Assembly: GCF_033449965.1 (NCBI RefSeq)
Contig: NZ_CP137761.1
Location: forward strand, 186,001-250,000
Reading direction: 5' to 3'
Length of the DNA stretch: 64,000 bases
Source of the DNA: Bacillus sp. T3
Lineage (GTDB): Bacteria > Bacillota > Bacilli > Bacillales > Cytobacillaceae
Positions 1 to 10,370 of this stretch are shown here, piece by piece. The translations under genes were made by a program, and so were the position numbers. The notes below the pieces were generated by a model. The model ran no database searches and had not been told where the DNA came from. It was given only the letters and a program-made list of their open reading frames with translations. Numbering within the stretch: position 1 is the first letter of the stretch; the number at the start of each line of letters is the position of its first letter.

Positions 1-1
1 A

Positions 2-1354
2 TTCATAGATCGTCTTCCTCCCCAAAATATTGAAGCGGAGCAGGCAGTATTAGGGGCAATATTTCTTGAACCTGCAGCCTTAATAATGGCTTCTGAGATT
101 CTAATCCCTGAAGATTTTTATCGTTCTTCGCATCAGAAAATCTATGGTGTTATGCTAAAGCTGAATGATCAAGGAAAAGCGGTAGATTTAATAACCGTAA
201 CGGAAGAGCTTGCAGCGGCAAAAATTCTTGAGGATACTGGTGGAGTACGTTACTTAAGTGAGCTAGCTGGATCTGTTCCTACTGCAGCTAATATTGAATA
301 TTACGCAAAAATCGTTGAGGAAAAATCTATCTTACGTAGATTAATCCGTACTGCAACCGATATTGCCCAAGATGGATACACTCGTGAAGATGAAGTAACT
401 GCCCTTTTAGGTGAAGCTGAAAAAAGTATTCTTGAAGTGGCTCAAAGAAAAAATGCAGGTGCGTTTCATAATATCAAGGATGTATTAGTGCGTACCTATG
501 ATAATATTGAACTACTAAATAATCGCAAAGGCGATATTACGGGGATTGCAACTGGATTTTCGGAGCTTGATCGAATGACAGCGGGCTTCCAACGGAACGA
601 TCTGATTATCGTTGGAGCACGTCCTTCTGTTGGTAAAACAGCCTTTGCTTTAAATATTGCCCAAAATGTCGCTACCAAAACAGGTGAAAATGTAGCGATA
701 TTCAGTCTTGAAATGGGTGCTGAACAGCTTGTTATGCGTATGCTTTGTGCTGAAGGAAACATTAATGCACAAAACCTAAGAACTGGTGCTCTAACTGATG
801 AGGACTGGGGTAAATTAACGATGGCAATGGGTAGCTTGTCGAATGCAGGTATCTTCATTGATGATACCCCTGGTGTTAGAATCGGAGAAATTCGGTCTAA
901 ATGTCGTCGTTTGAAGCAAGAACAGGGCTTAGGGATGATTTTAATAGATTATTTACAGCTCATTCAAGGTGATGGACGATCTGGTGAAAATCGTCAGCAA
1001 GAGGTATCGGAAATTTCCCGCTCGTTAAAGCAACTAGCTCGTGAATTGCAAGTTCCGGTAATTGCCCTATCACAGCTATCCCGTGGTGTTGAACAACGCC
1101 AGGATAAGCGTCCAATGATGTCTGATATCCGTGAATCAGGAAGTATTGAGCAGGATGCTGACATTGTTGCCTTCCTTTATCGTGACGATTATTATGATAA
1201 GGAATCCGAAAACAAAAATATTATCGAAATTATTATCGCAAAACAACGTAATGGTCCTGTCGGAACCGTTCAGCTTGCTTTTGTTAAAGAGTATAATAAA
1301 TTCGTAAACTTAGAGACGCGTTATGGAGATTCAGCAATGCCTCCAGGCGCCTAA
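2..1354 (+). CDS. dnaB: Replicative DNA helicase DnaB (5' end cut by window edge)
   Basis: Hexameric helicase that unwinds DNA at the replication fork. The frame is open from base 2, upstream of the first in-window ATG at 86, and reads a typical DnaB N-terminus (RLPPQNIEAEQAVLGAI). Only a few residues are missing. Visible are the N-terminal primase-interaction domain, a linker, and the RecA-like ATPase with Walker A GARPSVGKTAF and the LIDYLQLI Walker B region. The C-terminus ends in a normal tail. It is followed by a terminator and then purA, the usual Bacillaceae order near oriC. In B. subtilis the same gene is named dnaC. Confidence 0.97.
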   Translation, partial: FIDRLPPQNIEAEQAVLGAIFLEPAALIMASEILIPEDFYRSSHQKIYGVMLKLNDQGKAVDLITVTEELAAAKILEDTGGVRYLSELAGSVPTAANIEYYAKIVEEKSILRRLIRTATDIAQDGYTREDEVTALLGEAEKSILEVAQRKNAGAFHNIKDVLVRTYDNIELLNNRKGDITGIATGFSELDRMTAGFQRNDLIIVGARPSVGKTAFALNIAQNVATKTGENVAIFSLEMGAEQLVMRMLCAEGNINAQNLRTGALTDEDWGKLTMAMGSLSNAGIFIDDTPGVRIGEIRSKCRRLKQEQGLGMILIDYLQLIQGDGRSGENRQQEVSEISRSLKQLARELQVPVIALSQLSRGVEQRQDKRPMMSDIRESGSIEQDADIVAFLYRDDYYDKESENKNIIEIIIAKQRNGPVGTVQLAFVKEYNKFVNLETRYGDSAMPPGA

Positions 1355-1366
1355 ATAACATATCCC

Positions 1367-1402
1367 AAAAGGTGAGCCTATTAACAGGTTGACCTTTTTT
1401 TA
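1367..1402 (+). terminator. Rho-independent terminator after dnaB
   Basis: AAAAGGT and ACCTTTT arms with a partly paired interior (GCCT/AGGT), followed directly by a T run. It lies 13 bases after the dnaB stop. Confidence 0.75.
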
Positions 1403-1483
1403 TTGGAAATATACATCTGTATAATATTTTTTTATCAAAATAATATTATATTTCTATTATTCTTTTTTTATCATTACGATTTT

Positions 1484-1530
1484 GGATTTCCGAACGTACT
1501 ATAAAAGTTTTATAAAAATGTTCGTGTTTT
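1484..1530 (+). promoter_or_regulatory. Pair of PurR boxes upstream of purA
   Basis: TTTCCGAACGTA at about 1487-1498 and the inverted counterpart AAAATGTTCGTGTTTT at 1515-1530 match the B. subtilis PurBox core (CCGAAC / GTTCG), in inverted orientation with the spacing seen in PurR-controlled promoters. This predicts repression of purA by PurR, relieved by PRPP. The assignment rests on known PurR sites in Bacillus. Confidence 0.8.
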
Positions 1531-1531
1531 A

Positions 1532-1560
1532 TTGACTTTTACCGACAATAATTGATAAAA
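1532..1560 (+). promoter_or_regulatory. Probable sigma-A promoter of purA
   Basis: TTGACT at 1532-1537, and 16-17 bases later GATAAAA as a -10-like element. It sits directly downstream of the second PurBox and about 65 bases before the purA start. Confidence 0.5.
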
Positions 1561-1624
1561 TTAGTATGTTTCAATCGTGAATGTATATATTAAGTAAATA
1601 CATATAACCTAGGAGGTTCTTTAG

Positions 1625-2911
1625 ATGACATCTGTTGTAGTTGTTGGGTCACAATGGGGCGACGAAGGGAAAGGGAAAATTACTGATTTCTTATCAGAAA
1701 ATGCTGAGGTAATTGCTCGATACCAAGGAGGAAATAACGCAGGTCACACGATTAAATTCAATGATGTGACGTATAAATTGCATTTAATTCCATCTGGTAT
1801 TTTCTATAAAGAAAAAACAAGCGTAATTGGTAACGGAATGGTAGTAGATCCAAAAGCACTTGTAACAGAACTTGCTTATCTACACGAACGTGGAATCGCA
1901 ACTGATAATCTTCGAATTAGTAATCGTGCTCATGTCATCCTTCCTTATCATCTAAAATTAGATGAGGTTGAAGAAGATCGAAAAGGCGCTAACAAAATTG
2001 GAACAACAAAAAAGGGAATTGGCCCTGCTTATATGGACAAAGCGGCTCGTATTGGTATTCGTATGGCGGATCTGCTTGACCGTGAAGTATTTGAAGAAAA
2101 ATTAACACGTAATCTTGAAGAAAAAAATCGATTGTTCGAACGTATTTATGAAACAGAAGGCTTTAAGATTGAAGATATTTTAGATGAGTATTATGAGTAT
2201 GGTCAACAAGTGAAGAAATATGTATGTGACACTTCTGTTGTCCTTAACGATGCATTAGACGAAGGCCGTCGTGTTCTTTTTGAAGGTGCACAAGGCGTTA
2301 TGCTTGATATCGACCAAGGTACTTATCCATTTGTTACCTCTTCTAACCCAGTGGCTGGTGGCGTAACAATTGGATCTGGTGTAGGTCCTACAAAAATCAA
2401 TCACGTTGTCGGTGTTTGTAAAGCTTACACAACACGTGTTGGTGATGGTCCATTCCCAACTGAATTAAATAATGAAATTGGTCATCAAATCCGTGAAGTA
2501 GGCCGTGAATATGGAACAACAACTGGTAGACCACGTCGTGTTGGCTGGTTTGATAGTGTAGTGGTTCGTCACGCTCGTCGTGTAAGCGGAATTACGGATC
2601 TTTCTTTAAACTCAATTGACGTATTAACGGGTCTTGAAACAGTAAAGATTTGTGTTGCGTACAATTATAAAGGCGAAACGATTACAGAATATCCAGCTAA
2701 CTTAAACATCCTTGCAGATTGTGAACCAGTTTACGAAGAGCTTCCAGGCTGGACAGAAGATATTACTGGATGCAAATCTCTTGATGAGCTTCCAGCTAAT
2801 GCAAGACATTATTTAGAGCGTGTTTCTCAGCTTACACAGATTCCATTATCTATCTTCTCTGTAGGCCCAGACCGTAACCAAACAAACGTAGTATTTAGCC
2901 CTTGGCGATAG
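1625..2911 (+). CDS. purA: Adenylosuccinate synthase
   Basis: Catalyses IMP + aspartate + GTP to adenylosuccinate, the first committed step to AMP. The 428-residue length is normal. The N-terminal P-loop-like GSQWGDEGKGKITD holds the catalytic Asp. GANKIGTTKKGIGPAY, FEGAQG and TTTGRPRR are family signatures. The start has a strong AGGAGG 9 bases upstream. It stands alone between dnaB and the tRNA cluster and is preceded by PurR boxes. Confidence 0.98.
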   Translation: MTSVVVVGSQWGDEGKGKITDFLSENAEVIARYQGGNNAGHTIKFNDVTYKLHLIPSGIFYKEKTSVIGNGMVVDPKALVTELAYLHERGIATDNLRISNRAHVILPYHLKLDEVEEDRKGANKIGTTKKGIGPAYMDKAARIGIRMADLLDREVFEEKLTRNLEEKNRLFERIYETEGFKIEDILDEYYEYGQQVKKYVCDTSVVLNDALDEGRRVLFEGAQGVMLDIDQGTYPFVTSSNPVAGGVTIGSGVGPTKINHVVGVCKAYTTRVGDGPFPTELNNEIGHQIREVGREYGTTTGRPRRVGWFDSVVVRHARRVSGITDLSLNSIDVLTGLETVKICVAYNYKGETITEYPANLNILADCEPVYEELPGWTEDITGCKSLDELPANARHYLERVSQLTQIPLSIFSVGPDRNQTNVVFSPWR

Positions 2912-2914
2912 AAT

Positions 2915-3082
2915 AGCGAAGCGCCACTAGGCGCTGGAGCTGGACAGAACGAAAAGCGGAGCCGACTGTCCAGCCCCGACAAGCATAAGACGAGCTCAGA
3001 AAGAAGGTGTATTTCCTTCTTACTGGGATTGGCTTATGACCTCGAGGGGCTAGGAGGCGCAGCTAGACAGATCAAAAAGCGA
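2915..3082. repeat. GC-richer fold-back intergenic repeat after purA
   Basis: About 170 bases of nested inverted repeats: GGACAG/CTGTCC, AAGAAGG/CCTTCTT, and an outer CCCC-GA-CATAAG paired with CTTATG-CTCGAGGGG. It begins with GAAGCGCCACTAGGCGCTGG. There is no coding frame. It is richer in GC than the surrounding spacer and looks like one of the dispersed palindromic intergenic repeats common in Bacillaceae genomes. Copy number cannot be judged from this window. Confidence 0.6.
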
Positions 3083-3091
3083 CTATTATTA

Positions 3092-3137
3092 GAATGACGT
3101 ACAGATGGATCACTTGCATTGTACGTCATTCCTTCTT
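3092..3137 (+). terminator. Strong hairpin terminator before tRNA cluster
   Basis: GAATGACGTACA pairs with TGTACGTCATTC across a loop of about 16 bases and is followed by a T-rich stretch. It probably ends purA/repeat transcription. Confidence 0.7.
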
Positions 3138-3228
3138 TTATTAAATCTTTTTTTAAAAAAACTATTGCTTATTATTTAAAACCTATGATATTATAAAAAA
3201 CGTCGTCACAGAAATGTATTTTTAGGAC

Positions 3229-3304
3229 GAGCCATTAGCTCAGTTGGTAGAGCATCTGACTTTTAATCAGAGGGTCGAAGGTTCGAGTCCTTCATGGCTC
3301 ACCA
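3229..3304 (+). tRNA. tRNA-Lys (anticodon TTT)
   Basis: 76-base cloverleaf. The acceptor stem GAGCCAT/ATGGCTC is complete, the anticodon loop is CTTTTAA, the T arm is GGTTCGAGTCC, and CCA is encoded. It is first in a four-tRNA cluster. Confidence 0.97.
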
Positions 3305-3319
3305 TTTAATTTATTGATT

Positions 3320-3391
3320 GGCCCCTTGGTCAAGCGGTTAAGACACCGCCCTTTCACGGCGGTAACACGGGTTCGAATCCCGTAGGGGTCA
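3320..3391 (+). tRNA. tRNA-Glu (anticodon TTC)
   Basis: 72 bases with acceptor GGCCCCT/AGGGGTC, anticodon loop CTTTCAC and T arm GGGTTCGAATCCC. The CCA end is not encoded. Confidence 0.96.
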
Positions 3392-3458
3392 TCGGCACAT
3401 AGTCGGTCAGTGGAGAACTGGCAAGGACGGTTTAAAGTTGATCGACTATTTTATATAT

Positions 3459-3535
3459 GGTCCGGTAGTTCAGTTGGTTAGAATGCCTGCCTGTCACGCA
3501 GGAGGTCGCGGGTTCGAGTCCCGTCCGGACCGCCA
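3459..3535 (+). tRNA. tRNA-Asp (anticodon GTC)
   Basis: 77 bases with acceptor GGTCCGG/CCGGACC, anticodon loop CTGTCAC, T arm GGGTTCGAGTCCC and encoded CCA. Confidence 0.97.
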
Positions 3536-3557
3536 TATTTTACATAAAAAAGAATAC

Positions 3558-3630
3558 GGCTCAGTAGCTCAGTCGGTAGAGCAAAGGACTGAAAATCCTT
3601 GTGTCGGCGGTTCGATTCCGTCCTGAGCCA
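3558..3630 (+). tRNA. tRNA-Phe (anticodon GAA)
   Basis: 73 bases with acceptor GGCTCAG/CTGAGCC, anticodon loop CTGAAAA and T arm CGGTTCGATTCCG. CCA is not encoded. It is last in the cluster and is followed by a terminator. Confidence 0.96.
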
Positions 3631-3637
3631 TCTTATT

Positions 3638-3668
3638 ACAAAAGAGCATACGATGTATGCTCTTTTGT
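3638..3668 (+). terminator. Terminator of the tRNA cluster
   Basis: Near-perfect hairpin ACAAAAGAGCATAC / GTATGCTCTTTTGT with a 3-base loop, 8 bases after tRNA-Phe. Confidence 0.85.
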
Positions 3669-3991
3669 AATATATCTGTAATTTTACTTTATTTGCAGTG
3701 TTAAAGTTACGTTCATACATAACCTTTCTTAGACCCCAAAAAACCTGATAATATCAAGAACTTACTATACATCAAATTACATCCAAAATGAAAACCCTTC
3801 CAATCAAATTCCAATAATCGACATAAAATGACAGTTATTATACATTTATGTTACATTCTCTCCTCAACTATCCATTTAAACTACTATTTATGGTAAAGTA
3901 AAAAAGTCGAAAATTGTAATAGAATTCATTAGCTTTGTCAAAATATAAGATTGAGAGACTGTTTGTTACCGTTTAATAGGAGGATGTTTTA
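3669..3991. other. Intergenic region upstream of the M23 peptidase
   Basis: AT-rich spacer with no convincing gene. It must hold the promoter of the peptidase gene. TGTTAC words (near 3849 and 3964) resemble half of a WalR box, but I cannot find a full TGTWAH-N5-TGTWAH pair. The AGGAGG at about 3979 is the ribosome binding site of the next gene. Confidence 0.4.
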
Positions 3992-5471
3992 ATGAACAAT
4001 TGGAAAAAGAGCTTGTCCAACCTTACGGGCAATACAACAGCAAGAATCATTCCACAGGTGAAGAAGGTTGTTTTTACAGCTGTTGCTGTAACTGCCTTAT
4101 CCTTTGGCATTTACAATACACCTATGGCAAGTAGTGGATCAGAAACAACTACAGTATATTATGTTTATTTCAATGATGAATATATTGGTACTGTATCTGA
4201 TAAAAAAGTTGTCGATAAAGTAGCAAACGAAAAGCTAGAAGAGATGAAAGAAAATTTCAATGGGATTGAATTATCAACTGGCTCACAGCTTAAATACATA
4301 CCTGAACAAGTTTTCCGTTCAAGTGCTAATGTAAATAATAAGCAGGTTGTAAATGAGTTAAAACAAAAGCTGACTGTTCAAGCAGACGCAGCAGCCATTA
4401 ATGTTGGTGGAGAAAATGTTGTATACGTTGATAGCCAAAAAACAGCTGAAGCAGTCATCAAAAATTTAAAGCTGCAATATGTAAACGAAGATCAATTAAC
4501 TGATATAGAAGCAAGAAAAAAAGATCCATCGATTGCATTACCATCACTACAAGAAAATGAAACTAGAATACTTGATTTAAAGCTTTCAAAGGAAGTATCC
4601 TTTACCGAAGCACAGGTTACACCAGATAAGTTAATGTCCCTAGAGAATGCAATTAAATTCTTGCAAACAGGAACACTTGAACAAAAGAAATACCAAGTTC
4701 AAGAAGGTGATGTTTTAGGATCGATTGCAAATGGACATGGATTAACATTACAGCAAATGGTGGAAATCAATCCTGGTTTAACAGAAGATTCAGTTCTTCA
4801 AATCGGCCAAGAAGTAAACATTACAGTCCAAGTTCCATTTTTGGAAGTGACGGTTGAAAAAGAGGCCCTTCTGAAAGAAGGCCTTCCATACACTACTGAA
4901 ACAGTAGAAGATGCTAGTTTACCTAAGGGAGAAAATAGAGTAAAACAGCCTGGGACAAAATGGAGAAAGGCTAGTAACCTATAAAATTTCTGAGCAAAAT
5001 GGACAAACCGTTCTTAAACAAGAGGTAGGCTCTAACATCACAGTCCAACCTGTAAAAGAGATACTCGTTAAAGGAACAAAGGTGATTCCATCCCGTGGTG
5101 ACGGTTCATTAGCATGGCCGACAGTCGGTGGTTATATTTCTAGTCAAATGGGTTATCGCGACGGAAAAATGCATAAAGGAATTGATATCGCTCGACCAAG
5201 TAATCGTACGATTAAGGCGGCTGATAATGGAGTAGTTGTTTCAGCAGGTTATGATGGTGGGTATGGAAACAAAATTGTCATTGATCACCAAAACGGAATT
5301 CGTACAGTTTATGGTCACTTAGCATCAATCGGAGTTCGTACAGGACAAACGGTTGCAAAAGGGTCAAGCATTGGAGTAATGGGTTCAACTGGAGACTCTA
5401 CGGGTGTTCATTTACACTTTGAAGTATACAAAAATGGTGCGCTTCAAAATCCTATTTCTTATTTACGTTAA
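3992..5471 (+). CDS. LysM/G5/M23 peptidoglycan endopeptidase (frameshifted near 4957)
   Basis: Exported cell-wall hydrolase. It has an N-terminal hydrophobic export segment (VVFTAVAVTALSFG), a long coil-like region, a LysM repeat (YQVQEGDVLGSIA...), a G5-like domain and a C-terminal M23 domain. The M23 zinc ligands are visible as HKGID and HLHFE. The frame breaks inside ACAAAATGG at about 4955-4963. Removing one A from the A run joins it exactly to the frame that carries the M23 domain (next in-frame ATG at 5082), giving one protein of about 492 residues. A sequencing indel in a homopolymer is the simplest explanation. It lies directly upstream of walRK, whose regulon consists of such enzymes. 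Confidence 0.85.
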
Positions 5472-5481
5472 ATTTTTTTCC

Positions 5482-5522
5482 AATAAGTCCTTAGACTTTC
5501 GTTAGTCTATGGGCTTTTTTCT
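5482..5522 (+). terminator. Terminator after the M23 peptidase
   Basis: AAGTCCTTAGACT pairs with AGTCTATGGGCTT across a short loop and is followed by TTTTTTCTTTT. Confidence 0.75.
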
Positions 5523-5714
5523 TTTAGTCTAAGGAACTTTGTTTATCTAAGTCCCTTGCTTTATATATACAGGGGAACATGGTAAATTTATATAGAAGAT
5601 TGATGCATTGATAAATGTACAAAGGATAACGATAGTAAGGAAAAGGTGTTTCCACTTTAATCCATTTATAAAAGAAGAGATATGGTCTGACTATATAAAA
5701 AGGAGTAACAAAAT

Positions 5715-6422
5715 ATGGATATGAAAAAAATACTTGTTGTTGATGACGAAAAACCAATTGCAGATATTCTCCAATTTAATTTAAAAAAAGAAGGCTATGA
5801 AGTGTATTGTGCTTATGATGGAAATCAAGCACTTGAAATGGTAAATGAAATCGTTCCAGATTTAATTCTTCTAGATATTATGCTTCCGTTATTAGACGGT
5901 ATGGAAGTTTGTCGAGAAGTGAGGAAAAAATATGAAATGCCCATTATTATGTTAACCGCAAAGGATTCGGAAATTGATAAAGTACTAGGTCTCGAATTTG
6001 GAGCAGATGATTATGTGACAAAGCCATTTAGCACCCGAGAATTGATTGCAAGGGTGAAAGCCAATTTGCGACGCCATGGACAAGCCAATCAGCAGGCTGA
6101 ATCAGAAGGAAACACAATTACGGTTGGCGCGCTCATTATTCATCCAGATGCTTATATCGTTTCAAAGCGAGGCGAAATGATTGAATTAACTCACCGTGAA
6201 TTTGAGTTGCTACATTATCTTGCTAATCATATTGGTCAGGTCATGACGAGAGAGCACTTACTCCAAACCGTGTGGGGGTATGACTATTTTGGAGACGTTC
6301 GTACTGTGGATGTAACCGTTCGACGTCTACGTGAAAAAATAGAGGATAACCCGAGTAATCCTACTTGGATCGTTACAAGAAGAGGTGTCGGGTATTATTT
6401 AAGGAATCCTGAACAGGACTAG
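5715..6422 (+). CDS. walR: WalR (YycF) response regulator
   Basis: OmpR/PhoB-class regulator, 235 residues, master regulator of cell-wall hydrolase genes. The receiver domain has the acidic pair DDE near the N-terminus, phospho-Asp in LILLDIMLPLLDG and Lys in DDYVTKPFS. The C-terminal winged helix contains LTHREFELLHYL and DVTVRRLREKIE. The ribosome binding site AAAAAGGAG precedes it. It is the first gene of the walRKHIJ operon, and walK starts one base after its stop. Confidence 0.97.
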   Translation: MDMKKILVVDDEKPIADILQFNLKKEGYEVYCAYDGNQALEMVNEIVPDLILLDIMLPLLDGMEVCREVRKKYEMPIIMLTAKDSEIDKVLGLEFGADDYVTKPFSTRELIARVKANLRRHGQANQQAESEGNTITVGALIIHPDAYIVSKRGEMIELTHREFELLHYLANHIGQVMTREHLLQTVWGYDYFGDVRTVDVTVRRLREKIEDNPSNPTWIVTRRGVGYYLRNPEQD

Positions 6423-8254
6423 ATGCAGATGAGAAAGGTCGGTTTTTTTCGCTCCATTCATTTAAAATTTGTAATGATTTATGTCTTGCTTATCATGGTT
6501 GCAATGCAGGTCATCGGAGTTTATTTTGTAAAACAGCTTGAAGAAACGCTATTGACCAATTTTAAAACATCATTAAAAGAGCGTGTTGATCTATTAGCCT
6601 ATAATGTTGAGGAAGAAATGCTTAAGGAACGTGGCAAAGAAGATCCAAAGCTTGAAGAAGACATCAAGCGTATTCTATTAGATTTTTCTTCTGCCGATGT
6701 AATTGAAGTGAGAGTCATTGAAGCTGGCAGCTTAAAGATTCTTGGGACCTCCAAGCTTAACAATCAAGAAGTAGTAGGCCAAAGGACAAATGATTTGATC
6801 GTCAAAAGGTCGTTAGTATTAGAATCAGAGCAGAGTTCTGTGCAAATCAATCCGCAATCGGGTAAGCGAATTTGGGTTCTCTCCTCCCAATTAAATCAAC
6901 CGGCGGGGTTAAAGGTTCTATTTACCTAGTAGCAAAAGTAGAAAACGTGTTTACTCAAATGCAAGAAATCAATGATATTTTTATTTCTGGAACAGTGATT
7001 GCCTTAGCCATTACAGCTATTCTCGGTATCTTACTGGCACAAACGGTGGCAAAACCGATTTCCGATATGCGTAAGCATGCCCTGGCAATGGCAAGAGGGA
7101 ATTTTACACGTAAGGTTAAGGTTTATGGATATGATGAAATTGGGCAGCTGGCCATTACCTTTAACAACTTAACGAAAAAAATTCAAGAAGCTCAATCAAC
7201 AACAGAAGGAGAACGCAGGAAGCTTTCGTCCGTCCTATCAAATATGACCGACGGCGTTATTGCAACGGACCGGCGTGGACGAGTCATCCTTATTAATGAA
7301 CCGGCTGTAAAGATGTTGAATGTTTCACGTGAAACAGTTCTCTCTCAGCCGATTGTTCCGTTGTTAGGTCTTGAGGAACAGTATAGCTTTGAAGATTTAT
7401 TAGAAGAGCAAGATTCAGTTAATCTCGACTATAGTACAGAGAAGAATCATTATATTTTAAGAGCAAACTTTTCGGTAATTCAAAAAGAAACAGGGTTTGT
7501 GAATGGTTTAATTACCGTATTACACGATATTACAGAGCAAGAAAAGATTGATAAGGAGCGTCGGGAATTTGTAGCGAATGTTTCGCATGAGCTGAGGACA
7601 CCATTAACAACGATGAGAAGCTATTTGGAGGCATTAGCCGAAGGTGCTTGGCAGGATGAAGAAATTGCTCCTAATTTCCTCGAAGTGACAAGAAATGAAA
7701 CGGAACGAATGATCCGACTCGTAAATGATCTCCTCCAATTGTCAAAAATGGATAGTCGTGATTATCAAATTAAAAAAGAGTGGATCGATTTTGTCGTGTA
7801 CTTTAATCGAATCATTGACCGTTTTGAATTATCAAAGGAACGAAATGTAAAGTTTCAACGAACACTTCCAAATCACGATATTTTTATCGAAATGGATGAA
7901 GATAAATTAACTCAAGTATTGGATAATATCATTTCAAATGCTTTAAAATACTCCCCTGAGGGTGGAGTTGTGAAATTTTCCATTGAGGAATCAGAGGATA
8001 AGATTACGGTCAGCATTTCCGACCAAGGAGTAGGAATTCCTAAAGCAGACCTTGAAAAAATATTTGATCGGTTTTATCGTGTGGATAAAGCAAGGTCAAG
8101 AAAACTTGGTGGAACTGGTTTAGGACTCGCGATTGCGAAGGAAGTGGTAAATGCACATGGTGGAGATATATGGGCCTCAAGCGTGGAAGGAAAGGGAACA
8201 ACGATTGCCTTTACTCTTCCCTACAACCATTCTTATGAGGATGACTGGTCATGA
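6423..8254 (+). CDS. walK: WalK (YycG) sensor histidine kinase (frameshifted near 6880)
   Basis: Essential membrane kinase partner of WalR. It has a first TM at about residues 13-32, an extracytoplasmic PAS-like domain, a second TM (VIALAITAILGILLAQTVA), HAMP, a cytoplasmic PAS, DHp box FVANVSHELRTPL with the phospho-His, and an ATP-binding domain (NALKYSPEGG, DQGVGIP, GTGLGLAI). The frame shifts at GTTCTCTCCTCCC (6877-6888). One added base there rejoins the first 6423-based frame to the second frame without loss of domain. Because WalK is essential in Bacillus, I read this as a sequencing indel. The gene overlaps walH by 4 bases (ATGA). Confidence 0.92.
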
Positions 8255-9581
8255 CATATGAAAATATAAAATCGGTAATTTTAACAATACTAGTAGTGAC
8301 AAGTGCAGTGTTGACATGGAATTTATGGACTTACCAGCCAAATTATGCGACGATGGAAAATTCCAATACGGTCCAAGAGGTTGTTTTGAGTGATCAGCGG
8401 GAATTAGATGAATTGATTCAACCGGATAAGATTATTTATCATGTTAAAGACTCTCATTTTGGGACAACCAATAACGACGAAATTAATGAGGCTTTAAAGG
8501 AAGTAACAAGCTGGAATTTCTTTGATTTAGAAAATATTACTGAAGATATCAATCTATTACCAAATTTTGTTCATAGCAAAGGAAATGTCGAAATTATTTT
8601 CCCTGATGCTGTACCAATTGAACTTTATAAAAATGTGATTCACATCGAAGATAATAAAGTGCCAAAATTTGAGTTCAACCGGATCGTCATTGATGTCGAT
8701 AATAACACAAAAGATGTCGGCAACATCTATTTTGTATATTACGGAAATGCAAAAGAGCAAAAGGTGTACTCAGCCCATATCAAGGCCGAAGAATTAAACA
8801 AGTTTGAGCACCAGTTCTATCGGGTTGCCAATCAGTTAGACCCTTATTTTGCTTATGAAGTAACTGAAAACCGGACGATTTTTTTACCTGAAAACAAAAC
8901 AAAAATGATCCATGCACAATATTTTTTAGATCAATTAGATCCTGAACAATTCAAGGATGCACTCTTTAATGACCCTAGCTATGTACAAAGAAATGATGAA
9001 GATAATATTGTTGAGTACATCGATGATTCAAGCATGCTGACTGTGAATAATGAATCATTGCTGCTCTCCTATGTTAATCCTGCTGAGGCGCGAGATCAAA
9101 TGGATAGCGAGAGCAATTTACTGAAAAACAGTATTGATTTCGTCAATGAACATGGTGGATGGACAGGTCTTTTTCGGTATTCATCTATGAATGAAGATAA
9201 TCAGGAAGTGACATTTCGCCTTTATGATCGCTCTGGCTTTCCTATTTTTAATGATAAAGGCTTATCGCAAATTGTCCAGGTTTGGGGGAGAATGATATTT
9301 ATAAATATAACTCTCCAACCTTTTCATTAGATATTCCATTAACGACTGAAACAATGGAAATGGATCTACCTTCGGGTACAGAGGTCCTTGAATTTTTGAA
9401 GAAAAAACGAGGTTTTAAGCCTGAATTACTAAAGGATATTGTAATCGGCTATAAAATGATTCGGAATTCAGATGAACCTCAGCTGATCGAGCTTGAGCCA
9501 TCCTGGTATTATCATTATGGAAACTCATGGGTTCAAATTGAACCGGAGGAGCTAGGAGGTAAAACGCATGGATTGGAGTAA
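8251..9581 (+). CDS. walH: WalH (YycH) regulator of WalK (frameshifted at 9284-9288)
   Basis: Membrane-anchored inhibitor of WalK activity that works with WalI. It has one N-terminal TM (VILTILVVTSAVLTWNLW) and a large extracytoplasmic domain. The frame is lost in a run of five G at 9284-9288. With six G the product reads VWGENDIYKYNSPTFSLD and continues to the stop at 9581. It overlaps walK upstream and walI downstream, so the five genes are translationally coupled. Confidence 0.88.
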
Positions 9582-10365
9582 AATCAAAACCATCTTTATC
9601 ATTACCTTCCTTGCCTTGGATATTTATTTATTGTATGAGTTTTTCAAATTACGAGATGCCAATAAGTATGAATTTATTACTGAGACCTCATTTGAGGAGA
9701 ATTTAGCAGCTGATGATATTGAATACGTAACATTGCCAAAAGCTGAAGGGAAAGAAACGTATGTAAGTGCAAAGCCGAAACTATTTAAAAATGAGGCATT
9801 GTCCAAAATTAAGGGAGTTCATTTCACGATTATTGATGAAACGGTTTTACAGGGAGTGCTAGAAGACTCTGTTAAATTAGGGAAGGATTTCCAAATATCG
9901 GAGCTAAATGCCTTTGTTAATGGGAAGGTTTTGAATGGCGATCAATATCAATATTTTAGTCAGGATAGTCAGGAGAAGAGTGTGACCTTCTATCAACAAT
10001 TCAAAAATAAAACCATTTATAATAATATAAATGGTAGGCTAATACTTCATCTTAATGATGAGAATGAGATTATGTCATATACACAGACTTATTTGGAAGA
10101 GATTGAATCGTTGCAGGAGAGCCAGGACGTATTACCACCAATAAAAGCAATTGAAACGCTATATGATAACGGCCTGCTACAACCAAAGAGTAAAATTACA
10201 AAGGTTGAACTCGGGTTGCATACACTTGTGCAGTTAACCGCTTCTCAATTGTTAACACCAACGTGGCGATTTGTAGTGGATGACAAAGAAGACCTATATG
10301 TAAATGCATTTGAAGGACAAATCATCCAAATGGATGAAACAAAAGAAAAAAATGTTGTGGAGTGA
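9568..10365 (+). CDS. walI: WalI (YycI) regulator of WalK
   Basis: 265-residue single-pass membrane protein. The N-terminal TM is IFIITFLALDIYLLYEFF, followed by an external YycH/YycI-type domain. With WalH it forms the heterodimer that restrains WalK. The start ATG at 9568 lies inside the end of walH, with GGAGGTAAA just upstream. Confidence 0.93.
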   Translation: MDWSKIKTIFIITFLALDIYLLYEFFKLRDANKYEFITETSFEENLAADDIEYVTLPKAEGKETYVSAKPKLFKNEALSKIKGVHFTIIDETVLQGVLEDSVKLGKDFQISELNAFVNGKVLNGDQYQYFSQDSQEKSVTFYQQFKNKTIYNNINGRLILHLNDENEIMSYTQTYLEEIESLQESQDVLPPIKAIETLYDNGLLQPKSKITKVELGLHTLVQLTASQLLTPTWRFVVDDKEDLYVNAFEGQIIQMDETKEKNVVE

Positions 10366-10370
10366 GGTTA

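Noticed and set aside
3438..3720. ORFs on both strands across the tRNA-Asp and tRNA-Phe genes
   Set aside because: They read through complete tRNA cloverleaves. Such proteins are a common annotation artefact.
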